A stretch of 38,451 nucleotides of DNA from Litorilinea aerophila (lineage in GTDB: Bacteria; Chloroflexota; Anaerolineae; Caldilineales; Caldilineaceae), in assembly GCA_945905745.1 (NCBI GenBank), contig CAMDQF010000019.1, forward strand, positions 1 through 38,451. The letters are read 5' to 3'. The notes beneath the pieces are model-generated. The model saw only the letters and a program-made list of their open reading frames with translations. It had not been told where the DNA came from and made no database searches. Both the position numbers and the translations under genes were made by a program. Shown piece by piece: positions 1 to 6,930 of this stretch. Every line of letters begins with the position of its first letter. Position 1 is the first letter of the stretch.

Positions 1-530
1 TGGGCCGGGCTGGTGAGGACGCGCATGGCCTCTGGCAGGGATGTAATAATCTGTTCCGGGCGGTAGATGCGATCCCAGTAGCGGCTGAGGGGTTTGAAGG
101 CGTCGTTGACCGAAATATCCTGGCTGCTCTCGGATTCCAACTGTTGCAGCACGGGGGCCACATTGCGCCGGGCAAAGATGTCGCCGGGCAGGAGCAGCAC
201 AGGCAGCCGGTTGACAGTAGCCGTGGCCGCGCCCGTCAGCATATTTGTCGCGCCGGGGCCGATGGAAGTGGTGCAGGCCAGCGTAGCCAGCCGGTTGCTG
301 TGTTTGGCAAAGGCCGTCGCCGTGTGGACCATCGCCTGCTCGTTGCGCGTCTGGTAGTAACGGAATTCCGGGTACTGCTGCAATGCCTGGCCCATCCCGG
401 AGACGTTGCCGTGGCCGAAGATGCCGAAGCAGCCGGCGAAAAAGGCGCGCTCCTGGCCGTCCCGCTCGCTGTACTGGTTCTGCAGAAAACGGACGATAGC
501 TTGCGCGGTTGTCAGGCGGATGGTGGACAT
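1..530 (-). CDS. iolD: 3D-(3,5/4)-trihydroxycyclohexane-1,2-dione hydrolase (IolD), N-terminal part, cut by window edge
   Basis: The minus strand from the ATG at 528-530 is open to base 1 and gives about 176 residues of the N-terminal thiamine-diphosphate (PYR) domain of IolD. Visible landmarks are TTAQAIVRFLQNQY near the start, FAGCFGIFGHGNVSG at about residue 31, RNEQAMVHTATAFAK, TTSIGPGATNMLTGAAT and NRLPVLLLPGDIFARRN. The Glu in RNEQAMVH is the expected cofactor-activating glutamate of ThDP enzymes. IolD opens the ring of the diketone made from myo-inositol via IolG and IolE, in the cytoplasm. A Shine-Dalgarno GGAGG lies 8 bases before the ATG. The C-terminal two thirds lie outside the window. 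Other ThDP enzymes such as acetolactate synthase share the fold, but the FGHGNVSG and LLLPGDIFARRN stretches are IolD-like. Confidence is high. Confidence 0.9.
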   Translation of the reverse strand, partial: MSTIRLTTAQAIVRFLQNQYSERDGQERAFFAGCFGIFGHGNVSGMGQALQQYPEFRYYQTRNEQAMVHTATAFAKHSNRLATLACTTSIGPGATNMLTGAATATVNRLPVLLLPGDIFARRNVAPVLQQLESESSQDISVNDAFKPLSRYWDRIYRPEQIITSLPEAMRVLTSPA

Positions 531-637
531 GAGAATTGCCTCCAGAGTAGATCGGAGAGGATGTTGGATAGACTGTCGCTACGGTATTGTCGTAAAGAGG
601 GTGCGGGCGAGAAGGAGAGGATATCTCTGTGGGTGTG

Positions 638-985
638 TCAAGGCAATTTGAGGATACGCGCAAAAAGCCTACGCACCTGCGCCAAATCTGACTGGCTCAA
701 TGTTCCCAAATGGCGTCGTACCAGACGAACCTCAAACGACGATAAGACGGGTTTGACAACGCTCGGTTTTAGCAGCCCGGCACCCTGCCAATTTACCACT
801 TCCACTTCGTCTGCGCCGCCTTTGATCTGACTGGTGATCGGGGCCATAATCAGATCAGGATGAACTCGATTGTAAGTATCCTCGCTCAAAACTATCGCCG
901 GACGCTGTTTCGTACCGCTCTGATCGGTGAAAGGGAAGGGCACCAACAGCACATCGCCTTGCCTATAACTGGTAATAGACTGCAT
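638..985 (-). CDS. MazF/PemK-family toxin (endoribonuclease) of TA pair 1
   Basis: This 115-residue protein has the PemK/MazF fold: YRQGDVLLVPFPFTDQSG at the N-terminus, the core KQRPAIVLSED, and MAPITSQIKG in the central strand. The family cleaves mRNA, usually at short motifs, and is held inactive by a co-expressed antitoxin. The reading frame is open further upstream, to 1048, but I place the start at the ATG at 985 (MQSITSYRQGD). This gives the normal family length and a GAGGA just before it, inside the 3' end of the antitoxin gene. The two genes overlap by 23 bases, so translation is probably coupled. Target specificity cannot be read from the sequence. Confidence 0.85.
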   Translation of the reverse strand: MQSITSYRQGDVLLVPFPFTDQSGTKQRPAIVLSEDTYNRVHPDLIMAPITSQIKGGADEVEVVNWQGAGLLKPSVVKPVLSSFEVRLVRRHLGTLSQSDLAQVRRLFARILKLP

Positions 986-1184
986 CTTCCTCGTTATCCC
1001 AAACGCGGGCAAAGGTTGCTTCCGATTGCACCATTGCCCCCTGAACAAGCGCCAGGTGGGAAATATCCTCCTGCAAGATCGTAACCAATAGCCTTGTGTT
1101 CGGGGCCAAATCGAGTTGTGCGTCCAGTTGAATACGAATACCGTCGAAATGGGCCGGTACGGTCATTAGAATGTTGCTCATCAT
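963..1184 (-). CDS. Antitoxin of TA pair 1
   Basis: A small acidic protein of about 73 residues, beginning at an ATGATG pair (1184/1181) 5-8 bases after GGGAG. The N-terminal half has the pattern VPAHFDGIRIQLDAQLDLAPNT followed by LLVTILQ. This resembles a class of short antitoxin-like proteins, often paired with PemK or PIN toxins, in which a beta-rich N-terminus precedes an unstructured acidic tail (here DNEEDAVYYQL). It lies directly upstream of and overlaps the PemK toxin, which is the usual antitoxin-first order. Assignment rests on context and on this N-terminal pattern rather than on a well-defined DNA-binding motif. Confidence 0.7.
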   Translation of the reverse strand: MMSNILMTVPAHFDGIRIQLDAQLDLAPNTRLLVTILQEDISHLALVQGAMVQSEATFARVWDNEEDAVYYQL

Positions 1185-1464
1185 CACTTCTCCCTGAAAT
1201 ATAGGCCGCTCTCCCACGGACCGAATCCTGCTATGTACGCCAGTCTATCTCCCAATTCACCAGAACGGGCTGTGATGGCATTATACCACAGTGCTCTCTG
1301 CCCGTTTCTGTACGCAAAGCGCAAACGGTGGAAGCGCCGGTTGCCTGTGCATAGAACCAGCCCTGCCCCAGCCTTCGGCGCAGGGCCTGGTGGAGGGGGC
1401 AGGGACGGTTTGCTTATGTGTGGAACGGCAAGCACTGGGTTACTGTTTTACTGGGAGGGCAACC

Positions 1465-1527
1465 GATTCCGGGAATCGACCAGGCGATTTCGGCTTTGCG
1501 GGCTGGGTGTGGTCGATTCCCGGAATC
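1465..1527. repeat. 63-bp palindromic element with 18-base perfect arms
   Basis: The arm GATTCCGGGAATCGACCA at 1465-1482 is the exact reverse complement of 1510-1527, with a 27-base centre. Each arm also contains a smaller dyad (GATTCC/GGAATC). The structure resembles a miniature inverted-repeat or REP-type element. No coding role is seen. Confidence 0.8.
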
Positions 1528-1556
1528 AGCGGCTACGCCCCCCACACCCCCCAGAG

Positions 1557-1589
1557 CGCCCCTACGGGGCGGCCGAACCTTCGGTTCGG
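1557..1589. terminator. Two tandem GC-rich hairpins 3' of the TIR-NACHT gene
   Basis: Hairpin A is CGCCCC-TAC-GGGGCG (1557-1571). Hairpin B has 7-bp arms, on the coding strand CCGAACC-GAA-GGTTCGG (1589-1573). They begin about 17 bases beyond the gene's stop codon. There is no U-tract, so simple intrinsic termination is doubtful. Small hairpins just downstream of the variable region are also a known requirement for target recognition in some diversity-generating retroelements, so hairpin B could serve that role. Confidence 0.5.
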
Positions 1590-1606
1590 ACAGAGAAGAT
1601 CAGAGA

Positions 1607-4600
1607 TCAGAGGCCAGAGGGTCGGAGAGCAGAGGTGACAGGGACAGACGCCGACCAGACCACCCGAAAACCGTAGGAGTACCAACGAGAGTTCGGGTAG
1701 AACCTGAAGCGGCGCACGGCAGCGGCATAGTAGTGGTCGAAGTACCACGAGCCGCCCCGCAAGACGCGGCCTTCACTTCCGCTTTCCTGAAGATTACTGG
1801 GGGTTTCGTATTCGTTAAGACACCACTCCCAGACATTGCCGCTCAGGTCCAGCAGGCCATAGGGCGACGCGCCCTGGGGATACATCCCCACTGCGCTGGT
1901 GCTTTGCAAATTGTGGAGACCAGCATTTTCGTAGGTTTCGTCGATATTGGCGTAGCCGGGCTGGTAGCTGTCGCCGCCCCAGGGGTAACGCTGCCCGTCG
2001 TAGCCCCGGGCCGCCTTCTCCCACTGCCATTCGGTGGGTAGGCTGATGCGCCAATCCGGATTGTCCCGAGCCTCTGCGGGCAGTAGCTCCGAGTGTTGCC
2101 GGGCCTGCTCTGTCAGCCAGCGGCAAAAGGCGATGGCCTGATACCAACTGACGTTTTCCCGTGGATGATTCCAAACCGGAAAACGCTGCTCGCCCGGCCC
2201 GTCCTGGTCGTTCCGCGCCAATCCGTCCCACCAGCGGGAATTGGGCCAGCCGTCGTCTGCGTCCTTGAATGTCTGGAATTGGGCGTAGGTGATGGGGTAA
2301 CGGGCCATCCAGAAATCGTCGGGCGATTCCCGTTCCTCCTCCTGATAGATGAATTGATCCTGCCCATTCTGATCCAATTTGGGAATCTTCACCCAGGCGA
2401 TGTCGGGTAGAGACGCAAAATTTTGCGTCTCTACCACGCCCACGCCGGGACGCGGGTCCAGGCCCGGCCTGGACCCCAGCAGTTGCCCGGCAATCAGCCG
2501 CTGCTCCGGCTCGAAGCGTTCGATGTCGGTCAGGGCAGTCAAAGCCACCCGGCACAATAGCTGGCGGCGATCGAATTCCTCCAGTTCATCGTCCAGCAGC
2601 TTCAACCGTTTGGCGATGGAGAGGGCCAGCAGTGCGGTCCGGGGCGCGGAGCGTTCCCGGTCATAGGGACGGGCCATATCCACCAGCAGACGCACCAGTT
2701 CGTCGTGGCGCTTCTGGGCCAGCAGTTCATCCGCGGCCAGCCCAGCCACATTCTCCCAGAGGTCGGGCCGCTCCAACACCCGCTGCAATAGCCCGGCGGG
2801 AAAGCGCCGATCGGCAGGCACTGGTGGAATGCGCTGTTCGGGCTGGGCACAGGTCAATTCGCAGGCGGCCAGATGCTCCTGAAAGCTACGGTGGACAAAG
2901 GCGAATTCTCTGTCCGCCGGAGAGACCAGAATGCCTGCGTGCCGGGAGAGATAGTCAGAAATGTCCAGATGAACTACCCGGAGTCTGGCCAGCCCCAGAG
3001 CCTCATCCAGCGCGCCCGCGCCAAAGATCGTGGTATCCTGCCCAGGCGCACTCTGTTCGGTCACAGTACAGGCCAGGCTTTCCAGCACCGGACGCAATTG
3101 CTCAGGGGGAATCCGCAGCCATTCGGCTACGGATTGGCCGTGGATGCGGCCTTCCGTCCAGCGACCCAGCAACAGATCGACGGACTGACGGTAGAGATCG
3201 GCCCGGGTGGCGGGCAGAGTCCGGGGCGCATCCGGGTTCAGCCAGAGCGCGGCCAGAAGGGTGAAGAAGAGAGGATTGCTGCGCATCTCCGCATCAATAT
3301 TGGCGTCACGGATGGCCTGTTCAAAACTGGCTACCGCCTCTTCTGGCTGGTCAATTCCCACCGCGCCAAAGAGCGCCTGGGCCAGCTCCTTCAAACGTCC
3401 CCAACTCAGATGAACCAGGCGCGCCCGTCCGAAATCAGCCGGCGGCCAGTCGTCCCGCTCGTAGGCGTGGGGGCGGCTGGTTACAATCACCCGCAGCCGG
3501 GGATATCTTGCGCGGACGGAAGCCACAAACGCTTTCATCTGCTTCCGCCGTCGTTCGTCCCCGGCCTGGGGGATTTCGTCCAGCCCGTCCAGCAGCAGAA
3601 TGGCAGCGCCGCTGGCGCAGAGGCCGCGCAGTTCTGTCTCAAAACCGGCCAGCCCGGACGCGGCCAAATCGGCCCGGATGCAGGCCCAGAGTGTGTCGGC
3701 TTCCGGTGGAGGGGTCTGGGCGGAGAGGGCGGGGAAATAGCCGGCCACCAGTGCGCGCAGTTCGACAAAAATGGGGGTGTAGAGGCCCAGCAGCCAATCC
3801 CGCAGGGCCTCTTTGCTGGCTTTGGGGGGCACGTCCGGCTCGCCAGCCAGCCTGCGCAGCTCCCCGGCCAGGCAGAGGGCCAGATGGCGCAGGAAACTGC
3901 TCTTGCCCCCGCCCGGCTCGCCCAGTAGGACAAAGCGGGGCTGCACACTGGCCGCGTCGTGGGCTTCCATAAACCAGACGTGGGTTCCGTCTTCAGTTTT
4001 CTGGTCTTTCTCTCGCCGTTCGTTGATTTTGGCCTGAATGCCGTCCACAATCTCCTGCAAGCCCGCCTCGCCCACGTCCAAATCGGCCCAGAGCCGTTCT
4101 TTGGCGGGTTCGATGGCATCCTCAGAAGCCGGGTTTTTGCCAAAAACCCGGCTTCTCTCCGCGCCTCTGTGTCTTTGCGCCTCCGCGTTAAATTCTTCGC
4201 CTGCCTCCCGATGCACCCACCAGTCCACAATCTGGTACTCTTTGACTTCGATGTCCAGCTTGAAATCCACGGGCAGGGGCACGTAGACATCCAGCAGGCT
4301 GGCCTGTTCCTGGCGCTGGGAGATATCGGCCAGATTGACGGTGGCCCAACCCTTGCCAAACCAGTGGCGCAGATAGTCCAGATGGGCGTCGGAGAGGGGC
4401 CTGGGGGCGGGCGTGTCCAGGCGCAGGCTGTGGGGGTGTCCCCCGCGCAGGGTGGCAATCAGGCGGGCAATTTCGGTTTCTTCGTTGTGTCCGCCGGTCA
4501 GATCGGCTCGGGTCAGACTGTCGATGCGACTGGGCAGCGCGACAGGACGCAAAAGCAGGGGGATTGTCCGCCATTTCTGGGTAGTCAGATCGCTGTGCTG

Positions 4601-4855
4601 GGCCAGAAAGCTGGTGAATTCACTGTACCCATCGCGTATCCACTCTGGCGAGAGAATCAGCAAAACGTAGCGACTGCTCTCTACCGCCTGCTCGTAGTTC
4701 AGCAGTCTTGGGGGACCCAGGCGGAATTGCTCCTCTGTGTAGAAGACCAGCAATTCCGCCTGTAGACGGGGGATCAGCCTCTCCCAGACCCAATCCGAGT
4801 CGGCAGGGCAATAGGAGATGAAAACATCGTGGGTAAACTCATCGGTCGGTGGCAT
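1607..4855 (-). CDS. TIR-NACHT-FGE/C-type-lectin-fold protein with a DGR-like variable C-terminus
   Basis: A 1,082-residue protein if started at the ATG at 4855 (MPPTDEFTHDVFISY); the frame is open 17 codons further upstream, but the TIR domain begins here. Domains in order: TIR at about 8-140 (HDVFISY, VLLILSPEW, TIPLLLRPVALP). A linker follows. The NACHT NTPase runs about 305-560, with Walker A GEPGGGKSS near 312, Walker B ILLLDGLDEIP near 418 and VIVTSRPHAYE. The FVHRSFQEHLAA motif of the NACHT winged-helix part comes next. A formylglycine-generating-enzyme/C-type-lectin fold runs from about 823 to the end (PDIAWVKIP, LPTEWQWEKAARG, GLLDLSGNVWEW, VLRGGSW, YGFRVVW). Proteins of this plan are STAND-type sensors: the C-terminal module binds a ligand, NACHT oligomerises and TIR acts as effector, often as an NADase. 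Defence or programmed death is therefore the likely role, by inference. A Glu in the TIR helix (YSEFTSF) is near, but not exactly at, the usual catalytic place. Two palindromic repeats sit in frame (4124-4156, 2407-2434). Confidence 0.85.
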   Translation of the reverse strand: MPPTDEFTHDVFISYCPADSDWVWERLIPRLQAELLVFYTEEQFRLGPPRLLNYEQAVESSRYVLLILSPEWIRDGYSEFTSFLAQHSDLTTQKWRTIPLLLRPVALPSRIDSLTRADLTGGHNEETEIARLIATLRGGHPHSLRLDTPAPRPLSDAHLDYLRHWFGKGWATVNLADISQRQEQASLLDVYVPLPVDFKLDIEVKEYQIVDWWVHREAGEEFNAEAQRHRGAERSRVFGKNPASEDAIEPAKERLWADLDVGEAGLQEIVDGIQAKINERREKDQKTEDGTHVWFMEAHDAASVQPRFVLLGEPGGGKSSFLRHLALCLAGELRRLAGEPDVPPKASKEALRDWLLGLYTPIFVELRALVAGYFPALSAQTPPPEADTLWACIRADLAASGLAGFETELRGLCASGAAILLLDGLDEIPQAGDERRRKQMKAFVASVRARYPRLRVIVTSRPHAYERDDWPPADFGRARLVHLSWGRLKELAQALFGAVGIDQPEEAVASFEQAIRDANIDAEMRSNPLFFTLLAALWLNPDAPRTLPATRADLYRQSVDLLLGRWTEGRIHGQSVAEWLRIPPEQLRPVLESLACTVTEQSAPGQDTTIFGAGALDEALGLARLRVVHLDISDYLSRHAGILVSPADREFAFVHRSFQEHLAACELTCAQPEQRIPPVPADRRFPAGLLQRVLERPDLWENVAGLAADELLAQKRHDELVRLLVDMARPYDRERSAPRTALLALSIAKRLKLLDDELEEFDRRQLLCRVALTALTDIERFEPEQRLIAGQLLGSRPGLDPRPGVGVVETQNFASLPDIAWVKIPKLDQNGQDQFIYQEEERESPDDFWMARYPITYAQFQTFKDADDGWPNSRWWDGLARNDQDGPGEQRFPVWNHPRENVSWYQAIAFCRWLTEQARQHSELLPAEARDNPDWRISLPTEWQWEKAARGYDGQRYPWGGDSYQPGYANIDETYENAGLHNLQSTSAVGMYPQGASPYGLLDLSGNVWEWCLNEYETPSNLQESGSEGRVLRGGSWYFDHYYAAAVRRFRFYPNSRWYSYGFRVVWSASVPVTSALRPSGL
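1654..1756 (-). other. Candidate DGR variable region (VR) in the TIR-NACHT gene
   Basis: Between the conserved GGSW and GFRVVW of the lectin-fold domain, the residues are YFDHYY, then AAAVRR, then FRFYPNSRWYSY. In undiversified relatives these positions are mostly Asn (AAC codons). Here the codons run TAC TTC GAC CAC TAC TAT and TTC-TTC-TAC, AAC-TCT, TAC-TCC-TAC. They differ from AAC/AAT only at the first two bases, while intervening codons are constant. That is the footprint of adenine-directed mutagenesis. No reverse transcriptase or template repeat lies in the window, so the remainder of the system would have to be elsewhere in the genome. Confidence 0.55.
2407..2434. repeat. 28-bp perfect palindrome inserted in frame
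   Basis: The arm GTAGAGACGCAAAA (2407-2420) is followed immediately by its exact reverse complement (2421-2434). It lies inside the TIR-NACHT gene, between the NACHT-associated helices and the lectin-fold domain. There it adds VETQNFAS between GVGV and LPDIAW, a join that is normally short in this fold. The length keeps the frame open. Confidence 0.85.
4124..4156. repeat. In-frame palindromic element in the TIR-NACHT linker
   Basis: Arms of 15 bases (AGAAGCCGGGTTTTT and its exact reverse complement) are separated by 3 bases. With the adjoining stretch to about 4195 it encodes FNAEAQRHRGAERS and VFGKNPAS in the linker between TIR and NACHT. This peptide looks like translated repeat DNA, not a domain. 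Coordinates may be off by one. Confidence 0.75.
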
Positions 4856-4923
4856 AGATGGCCTACCAGTGGGTGTTGGGCGAAGGCTGTGAGGATAGTA
4901 TAGCACTGGTCGAAAGGGAAAAG

Positions 4924-5002
4924 AAAATCACCCCTCTGCAGCCAGGCCCATTACCCGGACCCACGGCGTGAAGCCGACTTTCGCAGACAGAGGAGTGATT
5001 TT
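4924..5002. repeat. 79-bp palindromic element
   Basis: AAAATCACCCCTCTG at 4924-4938 pairs with 4988-5002 (14 of 15 bases). The centre contains ACCCGGACCCACGGCGTG. It is MITE- or REP-like and could fold as a long hairpin in a transcript. Confidence 0.75.
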
Positions 5003-5055
5003 GTTGGTTTCGGTTGTCACGAACGCCACCGGTTGAAACCGGCGTCTGGTATGGG

Positions 5056-5075
5056 AAACCTGCTTAAGCAGGTTT
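5056..5075. repeat. 20-bp perfect palindrome
   Basis: AAACCTGCTTAAGCAGGTTT reads the same on both strands. It sits 14 bases from the smaller dyad at 5029-5042, and the two may be parts of one repeat. Confidence 0.75.
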
Positions 5076-5153
5076 TGTCTAACAGCGTCAACTCACGCTC
5101 ACGCGCCGCGTCCAGGCAAAGCACGATACAAACCCTCACTCTTCCCCACCTTT

Positions 5154-5297
5154 CTATCCCACCGACGCCCGATAGGCCGCCACAGCGGCCCGGGTCGTCA
5201 CCCAATTGCGTCCGCGCTTGACCGCTTCCAGCCGCCCTGTGCGGGCCAGCAGGCTCAGATACTCCTGGCAGTAGTGCCGTAATCGCTTCTGCAGCAT
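5154..5297 (-). pseudogene. Remnant of an excisionase/MerR-like helix-turn-helix protein
   Basis: The frame encodes YLSLLARTGRLEAVKRGRNW followed by VTTRAAVAAYRAS. This is the recognition-helix and wing half of the HTH_17/excisionase family (usual form: helix-turn-helix, then GRLpAvkrGrrW and a final helix). The first helix, normally containing an A..LGVS motif, is absent and replaced by LQKRLRHY. A 43-bp palindromic element (5317-5359) lies just upstream. I read it as a truncated remnant, although a 47-residue protein from the ATG at 5297 could still be made. Confidence 0.5.
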
Positions 5298-5316
5298 ACG
5301 GCACCCGGGAAAAAGC

Positions 5317-5359
5317 ATCGGTATCGGATAGGGCGAATTGTGCCCCATCCGATACCGAT
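5317..5359. repeat. Palindromic element, 13-base perfect arms
   Basis: ATCGGTATCGGAT (5317-5329) is repeated inverted at 5347-5359. It lies just upstream of the HTH remnant and just downstream of the membrane microprotein gene. Confidence 0.75.
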
Positions 5360-5367
5360 AACCAATC

Positions 5368-5457
5368 TCACCCCCTGGGCCGCACCAGCGACGCGCCCAT
5401 AAACAGCCCCAGAATGAAAGTGATCAGCATCAGAATCGTCACCGTTTCCCACGTCAC
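5368..5457 (-). CDS. 29-residue predicted membrane microprotein
   Basis: A GTG start at 5457 lies 5 bases after a complete Shine-Dalgarno (GAGGAGGT). The 29 codons that follow end in TGA at 5368-5370. The peptide begins M-T-W-E, continues with a strongly hydrophobic stretch (TVTILMLITFILGLFMGASL), and ends VRPRG. This is one transmembrane helix with a positively charged C-terminus, N-out/C-in by the positive-inside rule. I do not recognise the family. The perfect ribosome-binding site and clean membrane topology argue that it is real rather than chance. It could be a small membrane regulator or a type I toxin-like peptide; no antisense RNA was identified. Confidence 0.55.
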   Translation of the reverse strand: MTWETVTILMLITFILGLFMGASLVRPRG

Positions 5458-5736
5458 GCCGCACCTCCTCTTTTCGCAAGCCGGTTTTCCCCCGGCTCTC
5501 CTGTCCGAAGCTGAAACGCACCGCCCAAATTGACAGTTCCCCGAATTCTATCCGCTGATTGACATTTCTCCCCCCCTGGCGCACAATAATCACCATTCAT
5601 CCGTAGCCGGAGGATGGAACAATCAATGGGACGCTGATACACGCGGATAGACGCTGAGCCGGAGATAAAATCAGCGTTCCGCAGCGCTTATCAGCGTCCA
5701 ACTATTTCTTCCACCTTTGCCACCCCACGAGCGCCC
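5458..5736. other. Gene-free stretch
   Basis: No supported gene. It holds the ribosome-binding site of the microprotein (about 5463-5469) and a repeat of the ACGC(T/A)GAT...ATCAGCGT family at 5629-5699. The promoter of the operon starting at 5737 should be here, but no clear -35/-10 pair was found. Confidence 0.5.
5629..5699. repeat. Repeat of the 'ACGCTGAT / ATCAGCGT' family
   Basis: GGACGCTGATA (5629-5639) pairs with TATCAGCGTCC (5689-5699). The centre contains further ACGC and AGCGT words. Related sequences occur near 9930-10000, 16385-16465, 23460-23520 and 35338-35415, all between genes. Confidence 0.65.
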
Positions 5737-6930
5737 ATGTCCACCGCCAACGATTCTCACGCCCTGGCCCGTCTATACAAGCAGTGGTGGATCGCCGCGG
5801 GTGGCGGCGGGCTGGTGGTGGCCGCCGTCTATTTTGGGCTGGGGCAGGGCAGTCTGACCCCCAACCGGGCCTTGCAATGGCTATTGCTGGCCGCGCTCTG
5901 CCTGGCCGTGGAACTGCTGGTTCTGCGTCGCAACCTGCACAAAAACCGGCCCGCACTGGATGCCCCCCTGCGCCCAACCCTCGGCTGGGCCAATGCACTC
6001 ACCCTCACCCGGGGCACAGCCTATGCGCTGATGGCGGGCTTCCTCCTGGCTCCCCGACCCGGCGGCTTTCTGGATTGGCTGCCTGCCATCCTCTACATTT
6101 CTGCGATAATTGCCGACTATTGCGATGGCTATCTGGCCCGCATCACCAATCATACGACAACCCTAGGCGAAATCCTCGACATCGAATTCGACGGGCTGGG
6201 TATGTTTGTGGCGATGGCTCTGGCTGTCCAGTACGGCCAACTGCCCGGCTTTGTCCTGCTTCTGGCCGCCAGCCGCCCCCTCTTTCTGTGGGGAATGAAG
6301 CTGCGGGAGCGCTGGGGGCTACCCAACCACCCCATGACTCCCAGCGACGAACGGCGTATTGCGGCAGGGCTGCTGATGGGATTTATGGGGATCGTCCTCT
6401 GGCCCGTCTTTCAGCCCCCGGCTACCTACATCGCCGGGGCGGTCTTTTGCGGCGCGGTCGCGCTCAGCTTTGTGCGGGATTGGCTGGTGGTCATCGGCTG
6501 GCTGGTGCCTGACCACCCGGCCTATATGCGTTGGCATACCCGGCTCAAGACGCTTCTCTTCGACTATCTCCCCCTCGGCCTGCGTCTGGTAAGCCTGTCT
6601 GTTGTGGCCCTCCTCCTCTGGAACATTACCCGCACAGCAGACAGCGCCCTGCCCTCTGCTCTCCTTCCCCTCCTCCTCGGCCTGGGGCTGTTGGCCGGGA
6701 TCGCCGCCCTGTTGGGTCTGATCACCCGTCTGGCCGCCATCGGTCTGGTCGTCCTGGCCTGCGCCGACCTGATTGTGCGTGGAGAGAGCCTGCAAGTGCT
6801 GGCGTTGCTGGCTGTGGGTGTATTGCTCATCGCTTTGGGCAACGGGCGGGCCGCCCTGTGGACACCCGACGAACGCTTGCTGCGGCGTCGGGCTGGCCTG
6901 CGCGCCGCAAGCGCCGAGGCGACCGATTGA
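5737..6930 (+). CDS. CDP-alcohol phosphatidyltransferase-family membrane protein
   Basis: A 397-residue polytopic membrane protein. At about residues 126-151 it carries the family signature DxxDGxxARx8GxxxDxxxD, complete in DYCDGYLAR and GEILDIEFDG, with all four metal-binding Asp present. The family moves a phospho-alcohol head group between CDP-linked lipid and an acceptor at the cytoplasmic face of the membrane (phosphatidylglycerophosphate, phosphatidylinositol and related lipids). The protein is twice the usual length of about 200. The C-terminal half (about 215-390) adds several more hydrophobic helices with little charge, a DoxX-like profile. The specific lipid cannot be told. It is the first gene of a tight four-gene operon and its stop overlaps the next start. 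Confidence 0.85.
   Translation: MSTANDSHALARLYKQWWIAAGGGGLVVAAVYFGLGQGSLTPNRALQWLLLAALCLAVELLVLRRNLHKNRPALDAPLRPTLGWANALTLTRGTAYALMAGFLLAPRPGGFLDWLPAILYISAIIADYCDGYLARITNHTTTLGEILDIEFDGLGMFVAMALAVQYGQLPGFVLLLAASRPLFLWGMKLRERWGLPNHPMTPSDERRIAAGLLMGFMGIVLWPVFQPPATYIAGAVFCGAVALSFVRDWLVVIGWLVPDHPAYMRWHTRLKTLLFDYLPLGLRLVSLSVVALLLWNITRTADSALPSALLPLLLGLGLLAGIAALLGLITRLAAIGLVVLACADLIVRGESLQVLALLAVGVLLIALGNGRAALWTPDERLLRRRAGLRAASAEATD

Larger units (their letters stand above)
1218..1606. other. Gene-free stretch with several palindromes
   Basis: The stretch between the antitoxin and the TIR-NACHT gene holds no convincing gene. Short open frames on both strands show no family signature. It contains a perfect 18-base inverted repeat (1465-1482 and 1510-1527), a GC-rich dyad around 1370-1405, and two back-to-back hairpins at 1557-1589 just beyond the 3' end of the TIR-NACHT gene. 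Confidence 0.6.
4907..5153. other. Gene-free, repeat-rich stretch upstream of the TIR-NACHT gene
   Basis: No supported gene. It holds a 79-bp element with 15-base arms (4924-4938 and 4988-5002, one mismatch), a small dyad CCGGTT-GA-AACCGG (5029-5042) and a 20-bp perfect palindrome (5056-5075). Promoter elements for the gene starting at 4855 must lie here or just downstream, but no convincing -35/-10 pair was found. Confidence 0.6.

Noticed and set aside
1218-1606. DGR template repeat near the VR
   Set aside because: I searched by eye for a near-copy of the VR with AAC codons in the flanking stretch on both strands and found none.
1233-2041. Plus-strand open frames opposite the TIR-NACHT 3' end
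   Set aside because: Their protein shows no family motif and no ribosome-binding site; they are antisense shadows of a high-GC gene.
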